Source: an uncultured Christensenella sp.
Lineage (GTDB): Bacteria > Bacillota > Clostridia > Christensenellales > Pumilibacteraceae
DNA: 55,618 bases
Direction: 5' to 3'
Assembly (NCBI GenBank): GCA_949948785.1
Contig: CATLGX010000005.1
Span: 1-55,618, forward strand
The notes below the pieces were generated by a model that did no database searches, was not told the origin of the DNA, and saw only the letters and a list, made by a program, of their open reading frames with translations. The first letter of the stretch is position 1. Each line of letters begins with the position of its first letter. Of this stretch, positions 15,752 to 24,428 are shown piece by piece. Made by a program: the position numbers and the translations under genes.

Positions 15752-18547
15752 ATGAAATCAAAGAAGAAGCTTGCCGTTATGGGCGTTTTGGTCGCCGCGC
15801 TCGCAATGAACGCATCTCTCGTTGCGTGCGGAGACGACGACAAAAAGGACCCCGGCACTGCCAAAGAGTACACCGTTACGTTTGACGCAAACGGCGGCAC
15901 GCTCACCGGCGCGTCTACTTTAAAGGTAAAATCGGGCGGCAAAATTACGAGCACGCCTACGGCGACGAAAGCGGAACACGTTTTCGAGGCATGGTACGAC
16001 AGCGCGACGGACGGCGTCAGGTTCGACTTGACTAAGTATACCGTTACCAAAGACGTAACGCTGTATGCGCACTATACGCCCGGCACCAATCCGCCTCCCG
16101 CAGAGAGCGTAACCATAACGTTCAACGCAAACGGCGGCACGTTTACCGACGGTACAGATACCGCTTCGTTCCAAACCGACGAGAACGGACTTGTTTTCGA
16201 CGCCGAGAATCCCACTCGCGCCGACCACCGCTTTACGGGCTGGTTTACGGCTGCCGAGGGCGGCGAGATGGTCGCCCCCATGTTCGACCCGCAGACAGAG
16301 GCGCGCACGCTGTACGCGCAGTGGGTACGGCAGTACACGATAACGTTCGACGCCAACGGCGGCACGCTGAAAGGCTCCGAGACCGTCAAAGTCGATGAGA
16401 ATACGATATTCCCCGCTGTAAGTATTCCTACCGCGTCTAAAGCCGGTAACGATTTTTACGGTTGGTTTGCGGCCGATGCTACCGAAGCGACCGACCTTAC
16501 TAAATACACGGTCGTTAAAGACGAGACGTTTACGGCTCGTTACGGCGAATACACCATGCCGCTCAAACGGCTTAAAGACACGAGCGGAACAACCGCCGTC
16601 GGCTACCGAATCGAAGCGGAAACGTCGAAAGTTTTCGGTGAGACCAATTCCGAAAATCAACAGGGCACGGGCTTTATCGAAAACAACCAGGCGACCGCAA
16701 GCGGCAACAGCTCTATCGGTTACTTCGGAAAAACCGGCAATACTATGACGTACACATTTAAGTCGGAAAACACGGGAACGGCTAATCTTGCGCTCATGGC
16801 GTCGAGCGCCAAGATTTTCATGGACTTCACTTCGGGATTTGTTATGTATCCCGTGGACCAAACCGTAACGACGACTATGCTGTCTGTTAAGTTCAACAAC
16901 ACCGCCATATCGTTTGACAGCACTATGCTTCGCGGCTCATACGAAAACATGGCTTTCAACAAGTATTGGGCCCCCATCTCACTCGGCGACGTAAATGTTG
17001 TCGCGGGTACCAACACTCTCGAAGTAGAGGTGCTTCAAGACGAAGCGCCCAACTTCGACTATCTCGATATCGTTACCGAGATGACGCTTACATCCGTAAA
17101 CGGCGACGCCGCGAGCGGTGAAGCCAATCAACCCGCGCCTCCCGCGCCCGAAGTATCTTACGAAAAAGACGTAAGCGCAAAATTGATAGTTGTTGACCAT
17201 GCCGACGGACCCGCCGTTAAAAAATCGGTGCTCACGTTTGCCGACGATATCTCCGCTACGTCAATCGCTAAAAACCCGTTCAGCGTCGGCGGCATGGGTG
17301 TCGCCGCTACCGACAAGGTATATCTCAGCGATGCGGACGGCAATAAAGTCGAAACCGCCACTTCCAAATACGTTACGATAGAATACGCGTATACCTACTC
17401 CGGCTGGGGCCCTGCTGGCAACGTCAAGCCGTTCAACTACGATATGACCACCAACAAAAACAGCTGGAAGCCGATATCGTCGTATGCGTTTGCCTTAAAC
17501 GGTCTTGAACTCGGCGATACGACTTATACCAAGTTCGGCGGTACGTTTACGGCAGAGTACGTCATTCCCGAGCTTGAAAAGTGGGATACGACCGGAACGT
17601 ATACCGACGGTGAGAGCGAGTCTGCAATCACTCTTAAATATGCGTCGTTCACTCCCGCGGCAGTCGACGGCAAAGACGGCAAAAAGCCGCTTGTAATTTG
17701 GCTGCACGGCGCGGGCGAGGGCGGTACCGACCCGTCGATAGCGCTGCTCGGCAATCAGGTCGTCAATCTCGGAAAAGACTCCGTACAAAAGTACTTCCAA
17801 ACCGAAACGATAGCCGGCGCGTACGTACTTGCGCCGCAGTCTCCCACGATGTGGATGGATAAAGACGGCACCGGCACGCAGGGCGACAGCGACGTGGGCG
17901 AGTCCTACTATACCGAAGCGCTGTTCAATCTCATACAGAATTTCGTCACGGAACACAGCGATATAGACGCAAACCGCGTGTATATCGGCGGCTGCTCCAA
18001 CGGCGGTTGGATGACGGTTGAAATGCTTTCCAAACACGGCGAGTTCTTCGCGGCGGCGTACCCCGTTGCGGTGCCGTTCGTCAAAGACGCAGGCATGACC
18101 GCCGACGAGTTCGCGAAACTTGTCAACGTGCCCATGTGGATAACTCACGCAAAAGTCGACCAGACCGTTCAAATCGGTACGTTCGAAGAAGGTCAATGGG
18201 GAATGCCCGGACCGTTCAAGGCTTATGCCGAGACCAATGCCAATCAGCTTTACATCGAGCTTTTGAAAGCGGGCGCGACCAACGTTCACTACTCGCTGTT
18301 CGACACCGTTACGATAGCTGCCGGCGAAGACGCGGCGACGTATAACGGACACTATTCGTGGATATACGTGCTTCGCGACGAGTGCGTAAACGTACAGGCT
18401 AAGACGGGTACCGGCGCAGACAACGCGTTCACGCTTGCCGACATAGACGAGAAAGCGGAAAACAAAGTAACGCTCGGAGACAGCAGCGACCCCGTTACGC
18501 TTTGGGGCTGGCTCGCCGCGCAGGCTAAGACCGACGCAGGCGCATAA
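15752..18547 (+). CDS. surface lipoprotein with InlB-type repeats, CBM-like domain and alpha/beta-hydrolase esterase
   Basis: A 931-residue exported protein. A lipoprotein signal ends in the lipobox LVAC, with acylated Cys26. Three InlB/Listeria-Bacteroides-type repeats follow (each begins with TFDANGGT or TFNANGGT and ends in GWF or AWY plus LYA), to about residue 265. Next is a carbohydrate-binding-like beta domain (starts YRIEAETSK) and a linker domain. From about 640 comes an esterase domain with KPLVIWLHGAGEGG, the nucleophile in GCSNG (Ser749), Asp803 and His867. The triad order fits the feruloyl-esterase/polyhydroxybutyrate-depolymerase-like group. The substrate, probably an acyl-decorated polysaccharide, is inferred from the two GH3 neighbours. 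The ATG at 15752 has GGAGG 4 nt upstream. Confidence 0.85.
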   Translation: MKSKKKLAVMGVLVAALAMNASLVACGDDDKKDPGTAKEYTVTFDANGGTLTGASTLKVKSGGKITSTPTATKAEHVFEAWYDSATDGVRFDLTKYTVTKDVTLYAHYTPGTNPPPAESVTITFNANGGTFTDGTDTASFQTDENGLVFDAENPTRADHRFTGWFTAAEGGEMVAPMFDPQTEARTLYAQWVRQYTITFDANGGTLKGSETVKVDENTIFPAVSIPTASKAGNDFYGWFAADATEATDLTKYTVVKDETFTARYGEYTMPLKRLKDTSGTTAVGYRIEAETSKVFGETNSENQQGTGFIENNQATASGNSSIGYFGKTGNTMTYTFKSENTGTANLALMASSAKIFMDFTSGFVMYPVDQTVTTTMLSVKFNNTAISFDSTMLRGSYENMAFNKYWAPISLGDVNVVAGTNTLEVEVLQDEAPNFDYLDIVTEMTLTSVNGDAASGEANQPAPPAPEVSYEKDVSAKLIVVDHADGPAVKKSVLTFADDISATSIAKNPFSVGGMGVAATDKVYLSDADGNKVETATSKYVTIEYAYTYSGWGPAGNVKPFNYDMTTNKNSWKPISSYAFALNGLELGDTTYTKFGGTFTAEYVIPELEKWDTTGTYTDGESESAITLKYASFTPAAVDGKDGKKPLVIWLHGAGEGGTDPSIALLGNQVVNLGKDSVQKYFQTETIAGAYVLAPQSPTMWMDKDGTGTQGDSDVGESYYTEALFNLIQNFVTEHSDIDANRVYIGGCSNGGWMTVEMLSKHGEFFAAAYPVAVPFVKDAGMTADEFAKLVNVPMWITHAKVDQTVQIGTFEEGQWGMPGPFKAYAETNANQLYIELLKAGATNVHYSLFDTVTIAAGEDAATYNGHYSWIYVLRDECVNVQAKTGTGADNAFTLADIDEKAENKVTLGDSSDPVTLWGWLAAQAKTDAGA

Positions 18548-18563
18548 TTCAAAAATCGGACGG

Positions 18564-18596
18564 TTCTTTCCGCGGGCTTTTTGCCCGCGGAAAGAA
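18564..18596. terminator. perfect 14 bp hairpin after the esterase gene
   Basis: TTCTTTCCGCGGGC (18564-18577) and GCCCGCGGAAAGAA (18583-18596) pair perfectly around a T5 loop, 16 bp after the stop. There is no continuous U-tract (TGCGTTTTC follows), so it may terminate, protect the 3' end or be a processing site. Confidence 0.6.
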
Positions 18597-18691
18597 TGCG
18601 TTTTCGACGCATGACCGAACGCGGGTTTTATACTGTCGGCGGTTTTGCGCGCGCGGTCCGATATAAATAAGTATTTTCAGAGAGGGAATTC

Positions 18692-21600
18692 ATGAAAAAA
18701 GTATTGAAACGCAGATTTTGCACGGTGGGCGCGGCGGCGCTTGCGGCGGCGGTTGCTTGCACTATGTGCATGCACTCTACCGTCGTAGACGCGGCGGACG
18801 TCGGGCGAGAATATGCTTCGCAGTTCCGCACCGAGGCGAGCAGCGCCGAGGACGCGCTTAAACGCGGCAACGACCTCAACCAGAAAATAGTCGAAGAGGG
18901 CATCGTCCTTCTTAAAAACAAGGACAAGGCTTTGCCCGTCAAAACAGGGTCCAAGGTTACCGTTCTCGGCAAAAGCTCTGTCAATCCGTACTATGTCGGC
19001 GGCGGCAGTGCGTCGGGCGCGGACGGCAGCGGTTTGGGCGGAGTCAAGTATTACGACCTTTACGACAGCCTTACAAACGCAGGCTTCGAATATAACCCCG
19101 CACTCAAAGCGTTCTATGACGACGAGACAAAGTCGGGCAAAGGCGACGACGGCGGTTCGGGCACGGGACAGGTCGCAAAGATTACGGGCGAAACGCCTAT
19201 GGCGAGCTACACCGATACCGAAAAGAACAGCTTTGCGCAATACAACGACGCGGCAATCGTAGTGCTGTCGCGCTGGGGCGGCGAGGGCGCAGACCTTTAT
19301 ACCAATTACAAAACGGCTGTCGCAGGACGGACGAATTTGAATAACAACGGCGACGCCAAAACGGGCGACCATTATTTGGAACTCGACGACAACGAGGAAG
19401 CCTTGATTGAGCTTGCCAAGTCCAATTTCCAAAAGGTAATAGTCGTGCTCAATATGGCTACGTCGTTCGAGCTGAGCGAGCTTCAAGCGGACGCCGGCAT
19501 CGATTCTATACTGTGGCTCGGTTATCCCGGCGGCAGCGGCATCAATGCGCTCGGCAAAGTGCTCAACGGCGAAGTCAATCCGTCGGGCAAAACGGTGGAC
19601 ACGTATTCCGTCGACTTCAAAAAGGACCCGACGTTTGCCAACTTCGCAAACAACTACATAAGCCAATTCAGAAACTCGTCCGGCGGCAACACCGGTATTA
19701 ACTACGTAGAGTACGACGAGGGCATTTACGTCGGCTACCGTTATTATGAAACGCGCAGCTTCGTCGAAAAAGAAGCGGACGCCGCGTCGACATGGTACGA
19801 GGACAACGTCGTATATCCGTTCGGATACGGACTTTCGTACACGAGCTTCGAATGGAACGTCAAGTTCCTTACATCGTCTCTCGACGAGAACGGAGTAGTC
19901 AAAGCGGACGTAACCGTAACAAACACGGGCGGCGTCGCGGGTAAAGACGTTATTCAGCTTTATTACTCCGCTCCGTATTCCGATGGCGAGATTGAAAAAT
20001 CTCACGTTGCGCTCGGCGCGTTCGAAAAGACGGGACTTATACAACCCGGCGCGAGCGAGACGGTAAGAATATCCATGAACGTCCGCGACATGGCGTCGTA
20101 CGACTTTAACGACGCAAACGCGAACGGTATCAAAGGCTACGAACTCGACGACGGCGAGTACACTTTCTATGTCGGCTCCGACGCGCACTGCTGGGCAGAC
20201 TCCGACGTCGCGAAGCACACGCTTACGCTTTCCGACGAGGTTTACTACGAGACCGACGCCAAGACCGGCACCAAAGTAGAAAACCGTTTCGACTACATGA
20301 GCAATTATTTCAACGACGAGGAGAGCGGAGACTTTGCTAACCATTCCAAAGTAATGTCGCGCGCGGACTTCGAGGGAACGTTCCCTCAGCCGCCTACCGA
20401 TGTAGAAGCGCAGCTCACCGCCACCGAAATTGCTATGGCTGACCTTGGCCACGGCACACCTGACGCCGCGTATGACCAAGGCAAGCCGTGGTACACCGAT
20501 AAAATGCCCACGCAGGCGGCAGTTCGCGAAACGCGTATCAAAGCCTCGCAGCTTGTCGGGCTTGACTACAACGACAAACGCTGGGAAATGTTCATGAACC
20601 AGCTTACTGTCGAAGACCTTGCAAACATAGTCAGTAGCGGGTTCTTTATAACCTACGAAATGCTCGATTTGGACGTGCCCATTTCCATTACTCCCGATGG
20701 GCCTACGGGCTTTGTTCAAGGCTCGGGCAATAACTGGGTAGGCAACACCTGCTTGTACGCATCGCCCGTACTCGTCGCTTCGACGTGGAATAAAGAGCTT
20801 GCGCTTCAAATGGGCGAGGCTGTCGGCGAAGAAGGCGTTTGGGGCGGCGAAGGCAAAAGTGCAAAGAGTACGGGCGTTCGCGGCGGCTATAACGGCTGGT
20901 ACGCGCCCGGCAACAACATTCACCGCAGTCCGTTCTCGGGGCGTAATTTCGAGTATTATTCGGAAGACCCCGTTCTCGCGGGCAAGATGTGCGCAAACGT
21001 CGTAAAAGGCGCGCAGAGCAAAGGCGTGTTCGTAATGCTCAAACACTTCGCGCTCAACGACCAGGAGCAGAACCGCACCGATTTGTCCACCTGGGCGGAT
21101 GAACAGACTATGCGCGAAATTTACTTCAAAGCGTTCGAAATTTCCGTCAAGGAAGGCGGCGCAACGGGCATGATGAGCGCGTTTAACCGCATGGGCAACG
21201 CGTGGTCCGGCACGAGCTACGAGCTTCTTACTCAAGTATTGCGCGAGGAATGGGGCTTTAACGGCCTTGTAATCACCGACTGGGCAAACAGCTATATGTC
21301 GGCGGATAAAATGATTCGCGCAGGAAACGATTTGTGGCTCGGCGGTTCGGGATTCGCGATTAAATGCCCCATCAGCAAAACGGGCAACGCTACTCACATC
21401 ACCGCCATGCGGCGCGCGGCACACAGCGTGCTTTATACGGTCGTCAATTCTAACGCTATGAACCGCCTCGGCAGTTCGTATCCCGTCGAAATTTACGGCA
21501 CGGCAAACGCGTATTCCAAAGACCTCGGTCAAGTCGCAAAGGGCGGCGCGGTCAACTTCAACGCCAAGAGCAATATTTATACATCGTACAAGTACGTGCT

Positions 21601-22462
21601 TACCGATGCGCCCAAGGGCATTACAATTAACGAAACCACCGGCGTAATCTCCGGCACCGTCGCAAACGACGCGCTCGAAGGCGATTACAAAATGCACGTA
21701 TCGCTGCGCGACGACAAAGGCTTTATCGGTCAGGGCATAACGCTCAACCTCAAAGTCGCGGACGGCGAGCTTTCGTACACGGGCGCGACCTCTTCGACCG
21801 TTGCCGTCGGTATGTTCTCCCGTATCGACGTAAGCGCGAAGAGCATGGGCGCAAGCGTAACTTACGAAGTCAAGGACGGCACTCTGCCTCAAGGCATGGC
21901 GCTCTCTGCCGACGGTTATATCGTAGGTATTCCCGAAGCAAAAGGTTCGAGCACGTTTACGATTACCGCCAAAGCCGGCGCGAAAACTCTCGACACCGAG
22001 ATTACCGTAACGGTAGGCGACCCGACGACGCTCGTGTATTCCGGCAAAGCGCTCGATAAGGCAACCGTCGGCGCGGACTATTCCGCCGAACTCGGTACCG
22101 CAACGGGTGCGGACAACATCGTGTATACCGCTACCGGGCTTCCCGACGGCATGACGCTTTCCGCGGACGGAAAGCTCGAAGGCGCGCCTACGACAGCGGG
22201 CAGCTATACGATAAAGGTCTCCGCGTGGGCGGAAGGTTGTGTCAGGGCTTCGGTAGCCGAGTTTACGGTGGTTGTCGAGTCTTCTTCGACAACGCCCGTT
22301 CCGCCTCCGTCCGGCGACGGCGATAAGGATGAGGGTGATAAGGACGACGACAGCGATTATACGACGGTTATCGTCGTGTGCTCCGTAGTCGGCGGTTTGG
22401 TGCTGATAGGCGGCGGCGTAGCGGCGTTCCTTATAATCAGAAAGAAAAAGAAGAATAAGTAA
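18692..22462 (+). CDS. membrane-anchored glycoside hydrolase family 3, permuted domain order, with Ig-like repeats
   Basis: A 1256-residue exported enzyme. A signal peptide (~35 residues) leads to the GH3 alpha/beta-sandwich domain, which comes first here (EEGIVLLKNKDKALPV, VVLNMATSFELSEL), then an FnIII-like domain. The catalytic barrel comes last, with ITPDGPTGF, NNIHRSPFSGRNFEYYSEDP, LKHFALNDQE and the nucleophile Asp863 in GLVITDWAN. This permuted order is known from some ruminal and Clostridia beta-glucosidases. Two putative Ig (He_PIG-like) repeats follow, then a Pro/Asp-rich stalk and a C-terminal membrane helix (about 1226-1250) with a KKKKNK tail. It probably removes terminal glucosyl or xylosyl units at the cell surface; specificity cannot be read. 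Confidence 0.9.
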   Translation: MKKVLKRRFCTVGAAALAAAVACTMCMHSTVVDAADVGREYASQFRTEASSAEDALKRGNDLNQKIVEEGIVLLKNKDKALPVKTGSKVTVLGKSSVNPYYVGGGSASGADGSGLGGVKYYDLYDSLTNAGFEYNPALKAFYDDETKSGKGDDGGSGTGQVAKITGETPMASYTDTEKNSFAQYNDAAIVVLSRWGGEGADLYTNYKTAVAGRTNLNNNGDAKTGDHYLELDDNEEALIELAKSNFQKVIVVLNMATSFELSELQADAGIDSILWLGYPGGSGINALGKVLNGEVNPSGKTVDTYSVDFKKDPTFANFANNYISQFRNSSGGNTGINYVEYDEGIYVGYRYYETRSFVEKEADAASTWYEDNVVYPFGYGLSYTSFEWNVKFLTSSLDENGVVKADVTVTNTGGVAGKDVIQLYYSAPYSDGEIEKSHVALGAFEKTGLIQPGASETVRISMNVRDMASYDFNDANANGIKGYELDDGEYTFYVGSDAHCWADSDVAKHTLTLSDEVYYETDAKTGTKVENRFDYMSNYFNDEESGDFANHSKVMSRADFEGTFPQPPTDVEAQLTATEIAMADLGHGTPDAAYDQGKPWYTDKMPTQAAVRETRIKASQLVGLDYNDKRWEMFMNQLTVEDLANIVSSGFFITYEMLDLDVPISITPDGPTGFVQGSGNNWVGNTCLYASPVLVASTWNKELALQMGEAVGEEGVWGGEGKSAKSTGVRGGYNGWYAPGNNIHRSPFSGRNFEYYSEDPVLAGKMCANVVKGAQSKGVFVMLKHFALNDQEQNRTDLSTWADEQTMREIYFKAFEISVKEGGATGMMSAFNRMGNAWSGTSYELLTQVLREEWGFNGLVITDWANSYMSADKMIRAGNDLWLGGSGFAIKCPISKTGNATHITAMRRAAHSVLYTVVNSNAMNRLGSSYPVEIYGTANAYSKDLGQVAKGGAVNFNAKSNIYTSYKYVLTDAPKGITINETTGVISGTVANDALEGDYKMHVSLRDDKGFIGQGITLNLKVADGELSYTGATSSTVAVGMFSRIDVSAKSMGASVTYEVKDGTLPQGMALSADGYIVGIPEAKGSSTFTITAKAGAKTLDTEITVTVGDPTTLVYSGKALDKATVGADYSAELGTATGADNIVYTATGLPDGMTLSADGKLEGAPTTAGSYTIKVSAWAEGCVRASVAEFTVVVESSSTTPVPPPSGDGDKDEGDKDDDSDYTTVIVVCSVVGGLVLIGGGVAAFLIIRKKKKNK

Positions 22463-22480
22463 GAGAAAATTTTATCTCGG

Positions 22481-22540
22481 CAAGAACAGTATCAGACGGG
22501 GCGACAACCCGATTTGGGTTGCCGTCCCGTGCGGTTCTTG
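22481..22540. other. long two-tier hairpin between the first GH3 gene and the second lipoprotein gene
   Basis: An outer stem CAAGAAC (22481-22487) with GTTCTTG (22534-22540) encloses an inner 15 bp stem (22496-22510 with 22516-22530, one mismatch and one wobble) closed by GATTT. TTCCTATATT follows, without a U-tract. It could be a weak terminator or an mRNA-stability element that sets relative expression within the locus. Confidence 0.55.
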
Positions 22541-22602
22541 TTCCTATATTAAACGAACGATTCGAAATAATTTCGGGCTCATCGCTCGTAACGGAGGTAA
22601 TT

Positions 22603-24411
22603 TTGAAAATTAAAAGCAAATTGTCGGCAATGATTTGCGCGTTTGTTTTGGCGGCGGCGGCGTTTGCCGGCTGTACTTCGGACGACGGTACGCAACGCGC
22701 GCCGGAACTCGGAGACGGCGTTATTACGTATGAAAACGCCACATGCGAAAGTATTATAAACGTATCAGATTCGGGTACGGTCGCGCTTGCTTCCGCTTCG
22801 AACGGAGCGGATATTACGTATTCCGTCGCAGAAGCGGAAACGACCAAACTTAACAATGCGTTCGACAACGCGCTGTCCGTTAATTCCGACGGAACGATAA
22901 AAGGCGCGTCGGCCAAGCTCGGTAAGATTAAAATAAAAGTAACCGCCTCGGCAAAGAAATGCGACGACGTAACGGCGGAGATTACCGTTTCGGTAGTCAA
23001 TCCGTACTTGGAGTTTAAAGGCAGAGCGCTCACGGACGCGCGCGTCGATTTGCCTTACGCCGCGTCGGTAGCATATGTCGAAAACGAGGACGTCGTTCCT
23101 GCGTACAGGCTCATAGGCAGCTTGCCGCAGGGCTTGACGTTCGACGCCGAATCGGGCACCATTACGGGCACGCCGACTGTCGTCGGACGCGGCAAGCCGT
23201 TTACGATACAGGCGACGGTTCCCGGTTTTTCGGCTACGCGCGCGGAGTTTTCAATCGACGTGATTCTCAATCACGTGAGCGAAACACCGTCCAAAATAAT
23301 CAATTTCGGAACAGCGGACGCGCCTAAGCAACTCAACGACGCATACGTCGACTTCAATTACGTCAATCAGTCGGGCGTACCCGGCAATGCCGCCGCGCTC
23401 AATAATAACGTAATTACGTACGAGCTTGCGGAAGGGAGCGCCTTGCCCGAGGGGCTGACGCTCTATCCCAACGGCGCGATTCTCGGCAAGGCGTCGATGC
23501 GCGTCGAGTCGAGTTTTTCAATCACGGCTTCGGCTCGGGGTTGCGAAGACGTTACGCGCGAGTTCAAGCTCGTCGTCAAGCCTCAGCGCATTAAATTCGA
23601 GTCCATCTCGGGCACGCTCGTAAAGGGCGAGGCGGCGAATTTCGACATCGCTGTTGCCGACGCGGGCGCCGACGTCGAGGTTACTTACTCCATGACGCCG
23701 GAAAATGCGGCGAAACTTCTGTCGGAATACGGATTGACCGTAACGTCAGACGGCAAGATTACGGGCACGCCTACCAAGGTTGTCAAACAAATGAGCTTTG
23801 ACGTAATCGCCGAAGCGGACGGATTCTCGCCGCGCACCGCGACTATGTGGTTCCGCATCAACGAGCCGCTTACCGCGCCGACGTCCAAGCGTTTCGAGGC
23901 GGAATACTTGGAGCTTACGGGCAAGTCGGGCACGGGTTATTCCTCGTCTCCGTCCGCAGAGGGTATGATTGACAGAAACGACCTTGCAAGCAACGACGCG
24001 TTTATCAACTACATGCACAACGATACGATAACGCTCGAATTCGTCGTATACGCGGAAACCGCGGTACAGAACGTTCCGTTGTACTTTGCGCTCGGTTCGG
24101 AGATGGGTAAAGTTACGTTTACTCCCGCTTCGCTCGGTATATATCATTACGAGGGCAAAACGACGGACGGCACGCGTACTACCGTAGATTATGGTTCGGC
24201 AACCGTCGAAGGCGGAAACCTCTATACGTCGTTTAAAGAATACAGGTTCGGTTCCGTTTCGCTCGTCGAAGGCTGGAACGTCATTCAGCTCGCGGTTCAC
24301 ACCAATACGCTCCGCGGCGGCAAGATAGGCGGACCGGGCGTCGACTACATGAGACTCGATACGACCGCGGCAATCAAGTGGGTGCCGTGCACGTTCAATC
24401 TCAATATGTAA
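22603..24411 (+). CDS. surface lipoprotein with tandem Ig-like domains and C-terminal CBM-like domain
   Basis: A 602-residue lipoprotein if started at TTG 22603, which has CGGAGG 6 nt upstream; the signal then runs to a lipobox ending AGC with Cys24. The upstream in-frame ATG at 22519 lacks a ribosome binding site and would bury the signal peptide. The body holds four or so putative-Ig (He_PIG-like) repeats, each with a TYSV...LPEGLTL...G.ITGTPT pattern. The last ~170 residues (KRFEAEYLELTGKSG, then GGPGVDYMRLD) form a carbohydrate-binding-module-like beta sandwich. No catalytic residues are evident. It probably binds glycans for the flanking GH3 enzymes. Confidence 0.8.
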   Translation: MKIKSKLSAMICAFVLAAAAFAGCTSDDGTQRAPELGDGVITYENATCESIINVSDSGTVALASASNGADITYSVAEAETTKLNNAFDNALSVNSDGTIKGASAKLGKIKIKVTASAKKCDDVTAEITVSVVNPYLEFKGRALTDARVDLPYAASVAYVENEDVVPAYRLIGSLPQGLTFDAESGTITGTPTVVGRGKPFTIQATVPGFSATRAEFSIDVILNHVSETPSKIINFGTADAPKQLNDAYVDFNYVNQSGVPGNAAALNNNVITYELAEGSALPEGLTLYPNGAILGKASMRVESSFSITASARGCEDVTREFKLVVKPQRIKFESISGTLVKGEAANFDIAVADAGADVEVTYSMTPENAAKLLSEYGLTVTSDGKITGTPTKVVKQMSFDVIAEADGFSPRTATMWFRINEPLTAPTSKRFEAEYLELTGKSGTGYSSSPSAEGMIDRNDLASNDAFINYMHNDTITLEFVVYAETAVQNVPLYFALGSEMGKVTFTPASLGIYHYEGKTTDGTRTTVDYGSATVEGGNLYTSFKEYRFGSVSLVEGWNVIQLAVHTNTLRGGKIGGPGVDYMRLDTTAAIKWVPCTFNLNM

Positions 24412-24428
24412 CGGAGGAGAGAGCATTT

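Noticed and set aside
18677..21892. 1071-codon antisense open frame opposite the first GH3 gene
   Set aside because: The sense strand has clear GH3 motifs. The antisense frame results from codon bias and has no family similarity or ribosome binding site.
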